A stretch of 64,000 bases of DNA from Ferruginibacter sp. (GTDB lineage: Bacteria > Bacteroidota > Bacteroidia > Chitinophagales > Chitinophagaceae), in the NCBI GenBank assembly GCA_016786725.1, contig JAEUVU010000001.1:108760-172759 (forward strand), read 5' to 3'. The position numbers and the translations under genes were made by a program. Shown in pieces: positions 1-7,291 of the stretch. How positions within the stretch are numbered: position 1 is the first letter of the stretch; each line of letters starts with the position of its first letter. Under the pieces are notes generated by a model. It did not search any database. It was given only the letters and a program-made list of their open reading frames with translations, and had not been told where the DNA came from.

Positions 1-243
1 AAAGGAAGGCCTGATACAAAGTTTTTTGGAGAAGCCACAGGCGGTTTTGCAACCAACACGGGTTGGGAAATTATAAATGATAAAATAATAATGGTAATTT
101 CAACAGGTATGTTTTGCGACAGAAACGGGGTTGTTTATGAAAAAAACATTCCGGTTGATATGGAAGTTTTGTTTGAAGTTGAAAAAAATACTGACAAAGA
201 CAAGTGCATAGCAGAAGCCGTAAAATGGTTACGAACAGAATAA
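1..243 (+). CDS. S41-family peptidase, C-terminal end (partial)
   Basis: Open from the first base to the stop at 241-243, giving 80 residues of a protein that begins outside the window. The visible part fits the end of the catalytic domain of tail-specific-protease-like (S41) peptidases: G-R-P-D-T-K-F-F-G-E-A-T-G-G, then a short strand with N-D-K-I-I-M-V-I-S-T, then D-R-N-G-V-V-Y-E-K-N-I-P-V-D. This matches the family pattern of a Gly-rich turn, a 'dG..l.lt' strand and a 'G.p..Gi.PD' loop. The catalytic Ser/Lys lie upstream and cannot be seen. Family assignment is fairly good; substrate is unknown. Confidence 0.7.
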   Translation, partial: KGRPDTKFFGEATGGFATNTGWEIINDKIIMVISTGMFCDRNGVVYEKNIPVDMEVLFEVEKNTDKDKCIAEAVKWLRTE

Positions 244-345
244 CAGCTTTAAACACCCTATTGGCATTAACTGGCTGAGGGCTTAACCCGCCACCGGCAA
301 TGTGTAAACAGTATGCTTGTAATTCTAACCGGCAACAAAGAAATT

Positions 346-1230
346 ATGAAATTGTTTTGCTTTCTTTTTTCAGTAACACTTTTTTCCTGCAACTTTCAGG
401 CAAAAAAGCCTGAGCTAAATCCTTTGAAAGAAATTGAACCGGTTAACTATTCAGAAATAGATAACCAGGTTCAAAATATACTTGAGGAAAACAATGGTAA
501 ATTTCCGCTGATTAAATTTGAGAAAAAAAAGGGAAACAAACATTTAATTTATTTTGGCGAACAACACGGAAACGACCCAAACGATCCAAGGTTTGATACC
601 ATTCAAAAATATTTTTCCCTTTACAAACCGGCAATTCTGCTAAATGAAGGCGGACCGGTTGCTGATAGTCTTCACTTCACAAGCAGGGTAGATGCTATAC
701 AAAAAAAAGGAACAATCGGTTTTTTAAAATTTTTGGCAGACAATGCTAAAGTAAAACTTCAAAATGCAGACTGCCCGGACAGTCTGGAGATAGCTTCTCT
801 GTTAACAAAATACAACAGAAATAAAGTTCTATACTTTTTAGTTTTACAGAGGTTTGTTCCTCAATTTACAGCAGGCTACGATGGGGCAAAAAAACTGGAA
901 ACAGAATACGGAAAATTTACAGGAAAATATTTAGAAACAAGGTGCAATCTGAAACTTACAGAAAATGAAAAACAGTGGGGCTATTTTGAAAAACTATACG
1001 CCGAAAATAATGCTGACAAAAAAATAGACCTCGAAAACTTTGATCTGTCTCAAACAGAATTTGACAAAGGGGATTTGGGGAATATCAGCAGAAGTTCATT
1101 GCAGATAAGGGATAGCGTAATTATTGGAAATATTTACAAAACCCTGCAAAAGCACGATATCGTTTTTGTAGTTTTTGGAGCAGCACATTTACTTGCTGAG
1201 AAACCAACATTAGAAAAACTGTTTGAATAA
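346..1230 (+). CDS. TraB/ChaN-like putative lipoprotein
   Basis: Product of 294 residues. The ATG at 346 is chosen over the in-frame ATG at 313 because it opens directly on a lipoprotein signal (M-K-L-F-C-F-L-F-S-V-T-L-F-S-C) with the lipobox Cys at residue 15. The mature part has G-E-Q-H-G-N-D near its start and V-F-V-V-F-G-A-A-H-L-L near its end. This pair of His/Glu motifs resembles the TraB/GumN and ChaN haem-binding-like folds, in which an early G-E-x-H and a late G-x-x-H frame the active site. The exact subfamily and any substrate are unknown. The gene is AT-rich and lies in a same-strand series of small genes with structured spacers. Confidence 0.5.
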   Translation: MKLFCFLFSVTLFSCNFQAKKPELNPLKEIEPVNYSEIDNQVQNILEENNGKFPLIKFEKKKGNKHLIYFGEQHGNDPNDPRFDTIQKYFSLYKPAILLNEGGPVADSLHFTSRVDAIQKKGTIGFLKFLADNAKVKLQNADCPDSLEIASLLTKYNRNKVLYFLVLQRFVPQFTAGYDGAKKLETEYGKFTGKYLETRCNLKLTENEKQWGYFEKLYAENNADKKIDLENFDLSQTEFDKGDLGNISRSSLQIRDSVIIGNIYKTLQKHDIVFVVFGAAHLLAEKPTLEKLFE

Positions 1231-1251
1231 TCTTGCATAATATTGCTTCCA

Positions 1252-1364
1252 CTGGTATTTAGAGCGGGGCCCTGATTGCTCAATAGTATACTGCATCCGG
1301 GTTTTGCGAAACAGTTTTATTAATTACAGAGCAGGCTGTGAAAACCCCGCTGAGACAATACCAG
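1252..1364. repeat. Imperfect hairpin repeat with outer and inner arms
   Basis: The spacer between two same-strand genes folds on itself. Outer arms CTGGTATT (1252-1259) and AATACCAG (1357-1364) pair perfectly. Inner arms AGCGGGG (1263-1269) and CCCCGCT (1345-1351) also pair, with short unpaired spacers of 3 and 5 bases between them. The right half carries GAAAACCCCG at 1340-1349, shared with the element at 7067-7146. The two-step arm layout resembles folded single-strand recombination sites, but no integrase consensus is visible. Confidence 0.5.
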
Positions 1365-1389
1365 CAAAACGAATAATTATATTTAAACA

Positions 1390-1773
1390 ATGAGTACATG
1401 GCGAAAAATGGCAATTGAATGTGCACCTGAATTAAGATCAGAATTTCAGGCAGACGATTTAACGCCATACGATGTTTTTATGGAGCTTCTTCCCATTTTA
1501 AGAAAAGCCCATATTGACAAGGATAATGAAAGGTTAGAAAAAATATATTCATATGCAGCATGGTGCCACCAGCAAAAGGACAAGAAGCTATGGAATGCAG
1601 CCGGAGTCAGTTTCTACGAACACCTGGCCGACACAGATGAAACATTTACGCAACTTACAAATTGGATTAAAAAGGAAATTTATTTTGACATAAGAAACTT
1701 GCTTTATCAAAGAACAGACGAGGAGAAAATAAAAAGCCTTGATAAATATTACGGTTACAAAACGAAGAAGTAG
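1390..1773 (+). CDS. Uncharacterised small soluble protein
   Basis: 127 residues with no signal peptide and no membrane segment. It is rich in charged and aromatic residues and probably mainly helical (D-V-F-M-E-L-L-P-I-L-R-K-A-H, then W-C-H-Q-Q-K-D-K-K-L-W-N-A-A-G-V-S-F-Y-E-H-L). I do not recognise a characterised family; the pattern is like small DUF7674-type proteins, which is only an impression. It starts 26 bases after the hairpin repeat that ends at 1364 and reads in the same direction as the genes on both sides. Function cannot be inferred. Confidence 0.6.
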   Translation: MSTWRKMAIECAPELRSEFQADDLTPYDVFMELLPILRKAHIDKDNERLEKIYSYAAWCHQQKDKKLWNAAGVSFYEHLADTDETFTQLTNWIKKEIYFDIRNLLYQRTDEEKIKSLDKYYGYKTKK

Positions 1774-1887
1774 GTACAGTGCCACCAGCAAAGGTTTTTA
1801 AGCAAGGTGTGGCAGAATGGGCACAGCTTTATTTGCCTGCGTTTGATGGGGATTGTAAAAAACTATACTCTTAAATGAAAAAAGCAT

Positions 1888-2331
1888 ATGGCAACAAAAA
1901 CAAAAACAAAAACTACAGAAACCGAAGTAAATGTAACTGATTTCATTAACTCATTTGTTGACAACGAACAAAAGAAACAGGACAGTTTTCGCCTGATTGA
2001 GCTGATGAAAAAATGGTCGGGCTTTGAGCCAAAAATGTGGGGGCCTACCATGATAGGTTTCGGAAGCTATCATTACAAATATGCCAGCGGGCATGAGGGC
2101 GATGCTATGCTGATTGGTTTTTCACCGAGAAAAGCCGAATTTTCACTGTACGTTTCTGCACCGGGAAATGACAATAAACAACTGCTTGATAAATTGGGAA
2201 AGTATAAAATGGGCAAAGCCTGTATTTACTTTAAAAAACTGGCAGATATTGACCTTGGCATTTTAGAAAAACTAAGTAAAGCTACAATCAGGTACATAAA
2301 CGAGCACCACGAATGTGCCTGCAGGGAGTAA
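1888..2331 (+). CDS. DUF1801 domain protein (YdhG-like)
   Basis: 147 residues, cytoplasmic. After a Thr/Lys-rich start the protein has the DUF1801 layout: an N-terminal helix with F-I-N-S-F-V-D, then W-S-G-F-E-P-K-M-W-G-P-T-M-I-G-F-G-S-Y-H-Y-K-Y, then L-I-G-F-S-P-R-K-A-E-F-S-L-Y-V and a late K-A-C-I-Y-F-K-K-L-A-D-I-D segment. This fold is shared with frataxin-like iron-chaperone candidates of Bacillus, but the biochemical role of most members is unsettled. It is the last gene of the same-strand strip at the left end of the window. The preceding 114-base spacer holds the pair TGCCACC / GGTGTGGCA, which can form a bulged hairpin. Confidence 0.75.
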   Translation: MATKTKTKTTETEVNVTDFINSFVDNEQKKQDSFRLIELMKKWSGFEPKMWGPTMIGFGSYHYKYASGHEGDAMLIGFSPRKAEFSLYVSAPGNDNKQLLDKLGKYKMGKACIYFKKLADIDLGILEKLSKATIRYINEHHECACRE

Positions 2332-2482
2332 GGGTAACCTTAAACAATGGCCTTTTGCAAAGGAAAATGATAAATGAGGTAAGATTTTTTTCTTACAGCG
2401 ATTTCTCAAAAGGTTGATTGATTACAAAATCTTTGCCGCTCAGCCGCTGCCGGTAAAAAAGCCAATGAATAACCCTGTTCAA

Positions 2483-3955
2483 TTAGGATCGTTGTTGTTG
2501 CTGCTGAATGGTTAACACGATAAACTCGGCAGGGCGAACCAGCGCCAGCTTAACCGTAACCAGCAAAACCCCATCAAGAATATCCTGCGGTGTCATGGTG
2601 GCTCCCAGGCCTGTCTGCACATCAAAAGCCTGTTCGGGCGATGCGCCTGCCAATGCGCCCTGTTGCCATAAACTGTTCAGGAAGTTATTCATCATGCTCT
2701 TCATCGTTACCCAGGTTGCTGCAACATTGGGTTCAAAAACGTAGGCACGGCAGGCAAGTTTCAGCGATTGTTCTATCATGATCATGGTTCTGCGTACATT
2801 GATATAACGCCAGTCCTGGCTGTTGCCATCCAGTGTTCTGGCACCCCACACCAGGCAGCCCTGGCCGGGGAAGGGGCGTATTGCATTTACCGATTTACCG
2901 CTGCTTACATCAATATTCATATCCTGTTGCTCTTCGGCTGAAATATTTACTGCCGGAGAAACAGCCATCGAAATAGAAACATTGGCCGGCGCCTTCCAAA
3001 CACCTCTTGTGCCATCAACCAGCGAATAAATGCCGGCGATGGCACAGGAAGGCGGCAGCAGGTTTAACCGGTTTTTTATCTCATTTACCAGTTGCACATA
3101 AGTGTTGCTGCAGGCCATCAGCGCCTGGTGCAGGATGCGGTTTTGAGTGCTGGTGGGGGAGGCAGCTACGGCATTGTTCCAATCGTCAATGGCGGCTGAT
3201 ACGTCTGTTTCGGGCAACATTGTTTTCAGCGCTTCTGTTGATACATCCATATTTGTAAAATCAACTTCATCTGCTGCAACCACCGAAGCGTTAAGCCAGG
3301 GGTAATAGGCGGCGCCATAATTCAATGCTTCGGTACCAATTGCCTCTCTGAATGCTGTTAAAGTAGCATTTGTTGAAGCATCGGCAGCATCCGGTATCAC
3401 ATCAAAAATGCCAAAGCGGCTTTGTGTGTTGGCACAGTGTGCTAATACCTTTTTATACAAATGGTAGCACTGGTCCCTATCGTTCACAAAGTCGGGCAAT
3501 ACCACAAGGGTTGGTTCGGGCGTTTTTTCAAGTGTATCAAATACTGCATCCGAAAGGTCGGCAGGATTGACCTCCGTTATTTTATTTGCTCCTTCACCAT
3601 AAGTGCCTACAGAAAGAATATAGCAACTGCCACCGCCGTTGAGGTAAAACAACCGCATACAGTTATACAGGTAAAATATGGTTGCCGGTTGTATAACCAT
3701 ATCAGGTTGAAACTGATTGATAATTGCCGGTGCATTTTTAATAGCAAAGCGATGATGATAACCATGTCCAAACCATTGCATATATTCTGCAAAGGAGGTT
3801 ATGTAAATTGGTTTACCAATTAACGAAATACCTTTGTGTTCTGCTTTTTGGGTATAACCAATAAAAACGGGTATGGCTGTTGCAACAGCAACGGCTGAAT
3901 TTGGGAATGCATTTTCTTCTTCAATATAAATTCCCGGTGTTTGGTTAGTTGCCAT
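2483..3955 (-). CDS. Contractile tail sheath protein, orphan
   Basis: 490 residues. The N-terminus P-G-I-Y-I-E-E and the C-terminal block Y-I-N-V-R-R-T-M-I-M-I-E-Q-S, F-E-P-N-V-A-A-T-W, F-L-N-S-L-W-Q-Q-G-A-L-A-G-A, then R-P-A-E-F-I-V-L are the standard signature of phage-tail, R-pyocin and extracellular contractile injection system (eCIS) sheath subunits. The length fits the long sheath paralogues of eCIS. Sheath proteins normally sit beside tube, baseplate and AAA+ ATPase genes. None lies within this window: its neighbours are a DUF1801 gene and a free T9SS sorting domain. A complete reading frame and normal codon use argue against decay. Role here is unknown. Confidence 0.9.
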   Translation of the reverse strand: MATNQTPGIYIEEENAFPNSAVAVATAIPVFIGYTQKAEHKGISLIGKPIYITSFAEYMQWFGHGYHHRFAIKNAPAIINQFQPDMVIQPATIFYLYNCMRLFYLNGGGSCYILSVGTYGEGANKITEVNPADLSDAVFDTLEKTPEPTLVVLPDFVNDRDQCYHLYKKVLAHCANTQSRFGIFDVIPDAADASTNATLTAFREAIGTEALNYGAAYYPWLNASVVAADEVDFTNMDVSTEALKTMLPETDVSAAIDDWNNAVAASPTSTQNRILHQALMACSNTYVQLVNEIKNRLNLLPPSCAIAGIYSLVDGTRGVWKAPANVSISMAVSPAVNISAEEQQDMNIDVSSGKSVNAIRPFPGQGCLVWGARTLDGNSQDWRYINVRRTMIMIEQSLKLACRAYVFEPNVAATWVTMKSMMNNFLNSLWQQGALAGASPEQAFDVQTGLGATMTPQDILDGVLLVTVKLALVRPAEFIVLTIQQQQQRS

Positions 3956-4137
3956 GGCAGTTGGTTTATGGGAAATGTTTAAACAGGCTGTAATACAACT
4001 AAGTTAGTTTTTTTTCAGTGGGTTGTCTTGCTTTCCTGCTGCACAGCAGGTAAGCCGTATTCATGGCCGGTGTAAAGCAGCGGTGTATGAGGATGCCTGC
4101 AAAACTTATTCATCGTTCAATAAACAGTTCCTTAGTA

Positions 4138-4413
4138 TTACCTTCTGCGGGAAATGAAAAATCTTGCTACTGCAACCCTAACACCTGACTTTTGCATCTC
4201 AAGAAAATACATACCATCCTCCCACTGGCGCTGATCCATCTGAATGTTGTTTCTGCCCACGTGAAGTGTTTTTGGCTGCTTTAACCTGCGTGCACCTTGG
4301 GCATCATAAAAATTAAAAACGACTTCTGCGGGAGTTTCCGTGAAAAGAGAAACGGTGAAATAGCCGTTATTAGGATTGGGGTAGATTTGCAATGAAATGG
4401 CATTCTGGCTCAT
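4138..4413 (-). CDS. Free-standing T9SS type A sorting domain
   Basis: 91 residues that consist almost entirely of a T9SS type A C-terminal sorting domain: L-Q-I-Y-P-N-P-N-N-G-Y-F-T-V-S-L at the start, N-I-Q-M-D-Q-R-Q-W-E-D-G-M-Y-F-L-E-M in the middle, then the final strand and a basic tail R-R-R. There is no signal peptide and no cargo in front. An in-frame TAA lies directly before the ATG, so the frame is not simply the visible end of a longer protein. It points toward the sheath gene 182 bases downstream. It may be a relic of a lost surface protein or a real small protein. Confidence 0.65.
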   Translation of the reverse strand: MSQNAISLQIYPNPNNGYFTVSLFTETPAEVVFNFYDAQGARRLKQPKTLHVGRNNIQMDQRQWEDGMYFLEMQKSGVRVAVARFFISRRR

Positions 4414-4724
4414 TTATTGATTTTTGAAATGAAGATAGAATTTTCTTTTTATTTACCTGCCTGCACCTGACTTTAAGCCATTGCCGGTAATTCGCCCACA
4501 TTCACTGCATTCGTTAACTGCTGCCTGTTAATGGTAATTGCCCGTACTGCTATGCCAGTCGCATAAACATGCTGTAAATATGAACATCACCGCTAACTGT
4601 TCACAAAATCTTTTTTTGCCGGATATGTCTGTTTACTGGCCGGATGCCCGGCAGCAGCCTGGTTTATTTCTGTGTCTTGGGCACGGGCTTAAGCCCGTAT
4701 TTAATCACACAAAAATTTTACACC
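4414..4724. other. Gene-free stretch with a perfect 16-base palindrome
   Basis: This 311-base divergent region holds no convincing gene. The only clear structure is ACGGGCTTAAGCCCGT at 4683-4698, a perfect palindrome 26 bases before the start of the downstream T9SS protein. It could be an operator, a hairpin in the leader RNA or a dispersed REP-like element. No convincing promoter match was found. Confidence 0.5.
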
Positions 4725-7058
4725 ATGAAAAAAATGATTTTTTTTACCTGGCTTTTGCTGCTGTTGGCATTGTTTGCCAACGCACAAAGAACAATGGGTA
4801 CAGGTGAGCAGCGCACAGGCTGTAATTTTATTGACAACAACACATTTACGGCACCCATACCGCCGTACAATCCAAACGATCCGGGTATATACGGCCTGCC
4901 CTTTAACCTGGGCTATGTACCCTTTTGGATACCCTCGCATGGATCGGCCAATATTTATGGCGGCAGTTACTATAATGATCCGCCACCCTTTGCCAATGCT
5001 GGTTACTCCAGGATGTTTGCAGGGTTCTTACCGGACGACGGCAATAACAGCGAGGGTATTGCACAAGCCATTACACCCCTACAGCAGGGGGGTAAATATG
5101 CCCTCAGTTTTTTTGAACGCATGAAAAAGTATGTTGCCAGCGATGTAAATGTTGACAATTTTCATATTTACCTGATGCATTCGGCTGATGCTGTGAATTT
5201 TGATCCCACCAGTTTTGCTATCCCTGCCATACCGGCCAGTGCACAACAGGTTTACTGTGAACAAAACATTTCAAATCAAAACTGGAAACAGGCATTGGTA
5301 TGTTTCACCGCAAACAGCAATTATGATATGATCTGGATGTTTCCAAAATGTAACCGGATATCCGGCAGTCAGCAGGTTATGAGCAGTATCCTGGTATCCT
5401 ATCCAGAACTCATCAGCCTGGATGGTTTTACGGCAGGCGCTGCACCTGTGCCCACTCAGCCTAATTGTACCGTTGATATTGGTCCTGTAAGACCGAACTG
5501 TGGTGTAAGAAATGCCATATTCAGGTGGTTTGCTCCCAACGATCCCGGCTTCAGCAACCCAATTGCTCCCAGTTACGCACTCCCCAGTCAGCAGTTGAGT
5601 GTTGATGCATCTATCCCCGCCAACATCGGTACCTGGACATTGAGAATGATTGTACCGGGCGCTCAGAATTATGGATCCTGTGGCAGTACCTGTACCATAC
5701 AGGCGAAGGTAGACCTGCCCAACTGCGGTTCAAGCTGGCCCAAAGTGTACCAGGGCAAGGCGTCACAATACCTTGGCAAAGATGTTTCAGGCAACATTTT
5801 TATGTACCTGCATTCGGCCTCTTTTGCCAACAACTTTAATCATGCAGGGGCTTTACCCGCCACCCAAAACACCGGGGAATATACGGTACAGTATAGCGCT
5901 GCTGGTTACACGAACTGGGCTGCCGATGGAAAAAGTGTTCAATACAGCCTTAATTCCGGGGATGTGCAGTTATACGACTGGATGAGCATGCACAATACCC
6001 AATATGTAAATGGTACAACCGGCAATGCTTCCGCAGGCCCGGCCATTGTACCGGCCGGCGAACTGATCATAGCCGAAGCCGCCAATGGCAGCATCATCAG
6101 CCGGGACCGGGCGAACTTTTATGTACATACCGTAAATAATACAACCACCAGCATACCGCTTGCCGCCCCTTACTATGTAAAATTTAACCCGGTTACCAAC
6201 AGCCTGCTGGTTGTAAGTGTTACATCCAACACAGTGCTTACATTGCAGCAATACCTGTTACAGAATAACCAGCTCAACCTGCAGCTTAGCCGGCAACTGC
6301 CTAATGGCACTCTTCAGTTTTTGCAAATGGATAACAGCGACAGGCTCTTTGTTGTACAAAACAGCCAGGTGCAGGAGTGTAATTATACCGCCAATCCGGT
6401 CACCTTTTCCACTCCGTCTCTCACAGGTTTTAATAACACCGCAATACTTGCCCTCAGTTCCAATAATCCCTATACAGAAAGCCGCTGCCTTGTGTTTAAC
6501 AATGCCGACAATTATTTTTATGCATTAGATTTTGCCAGCGGCAATTCCAGAAAAATACAATCTTCGGGTACAGGCACCAACTTGATCCCCCTCCTGTATA
6601 TGTTTGACGGTAATGAGGTGTACCTGGCAGGCACAATTTTATATAACACCACTTTTACCATCGGTAATCAAACCATCGCAGCCGTACCACCGTATGGCAA
6701 TTCTGTTTTCATTGCAAAATTTAACCTGCTGAGTGACTTTACCCGCAGGGAGGCAGGAAATGCCATGGTACAGAGAAACGCTGATGCTTTGCCGGAAAGC
6801 CTTTCGTTTACGCTTTCGCCCAATCCTGCAACAGGCAGCACTTTGGTACTTCAAATCACGGAAAAGTTACCCAAGGCCTCAACGGTAGGGACGTACAGGA
6901 TATCCATTGCCGACCCGGCCGGGCGTATTCTGCTGCAAACAACCAGCAATTTGCCCCGTGTTAATTTAAATATAACCGGTTTAAAGCCAGGCCTATATTC
7001 GCTAAAGGTGATGAATAGGCAAGGCGGCACCACCACCAGAATGTTTATTAAGGAATAG
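4725..7058 (+). CDS. Large secreted protein with T9SS type A sorting domain
   Basis: 777 residues. The ATG at 4725 is preferred because it opens on a signal peptide (M-K-K-M-I-F-F, hydrophobic core, A-N-A-Q cleavage region). The in-frame ATG at 4644 would bury that signal behind 27 residues. The mature protein has an extracellular-looking N-terminal half with N-N-N-T-F-T-A-P-I-P and G-L-P-F-N-L-G-Y, similar to the entry part of gliding-motility-type surface proteins. A repetitive region of sheet-like strands follows. The last ~80 residues are a T9SS type A sorting domain (S-F-T-L-S-P-N-P-A-T-G, G-L-K-P-G-L-Y-S-L-K-V, M-F-I-K-E). It is expected to be exported by Sec and then T9SS to the cell surface. 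Ligand unknown. Confidence 0.85.
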   Translation: MKKMIFFTWLLLLLALFANAQRTMGTGEQRTGCNFIDNNTFTAPIPPYNPNDPGIYGLPFNLGYVPFWIPSHGSANIYGGSYYNDPPPFANAGYSRMFAGFLPDDGNNSEGIAQAITPLQQGGKYALSFFERMKKYVASDVNVDNFHIYLMHSADAVNFDPTSFAIPAIPASAQQVYCEQNISNQNWKQALVCFTANSNYDMIWMFPKCNRISGSQQVMSSILVSYPELISLDGFTAGAAPVPTQPNCTVDIGPVRPNCGVRNAIFRWFAPNDPGFSNPIAPSYALPSQQLSVDASIPANIGTWTLRMIVPGAQNYGSCGSTCTIQAKVDLPNCGSSWPKVYQGKASQYLGKDVSGNIFMYLHSASFANNFNHAGALPATQNTGEYTVQYSAAGYTNWAADGKSVQYSLNSGDVQLYDWMSMHNTQYVNGTTGNASAGPAIVPAGELIIAEAANGSIISRDRANFYVHTVNNTTTSIPLAAPYYVKFNPVTNSLLVVSVTSNTVLTLQQYLLQNNQLNLQLSRQLPNGTLQFLQMDNSDRLFVVQNSQVQECNYTANPVTFSTPSLTGFNNTAILALSSNNPYTESRCLVFNNADNYFYALDFASGNSRKIQSSGTGTNLIPLLYMFDGNEVYLAGTILYNTTFTIGNQTIAAVPPYGNSVFIAKFNLLSDFTRREAGNAMVQRNADALPESLSFTLSPNPATGSTLVLQITEKLPKASTVGTYRISIADPAGRILLQTTSNLPRVNLNITGLKPGLYSLKVMNRQGGTTTRMFIKE

Positions 7059-7066
7059 GTGGCCAT

Positions 7067-7146
7067 TTTGTATCTCATCGGGGTTTTCGTACCAGGCCTG
7101 TTTTAATTCAAAAACGCTTGCAGCGAAAACCCCGGTGCAGTACAAA
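7067..7146. repeat. Hairpin repeat, same family as 1252-1364
   Basis: Starts 8 bases after the stop codon of the T9SS gene. Inner arms CATCGGGGTTTTCG (7076-7089) and CGAAAACCCCGGTG (7124-7137) pair with one mismatch around a 34-base loop. Outer arms TTTGTA (7067-7072) and TACAAA (7141-7146) pair perfectly. It shares GAAAACCCCG and a T-rich loop with the element at 1252-1364. It could also act as a terminator, but no U-tract follows the stem on either strand. Confidence 0.5.
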
Positions 7147-7291
7147 TAAATGAAACTGCCATTCTAAAAAGAAAAATAGTTACCGGTAAAAGAGAAAGGA
7201 TTTAATTTTAGGATGCAGTAACATTTCACCTTCATTTATCAATATCTTTTATCGGTTTTTTTCACCACCGGTATAGCAGAAAATTTTCTGA

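Noticed and set aside
1252..1364. Integron attC site
   Set aside because: The paired arms are suggestive, but the consensus core sites RYYYAAC and GTTRRRY are absent and no integrase gene is seen.
2483..4413. A prophage or complete contractile injection system
   Set aside because: Only the sheath gene is present; no capsid, tube, baseplate, lysis or integrase gene lies nearby.
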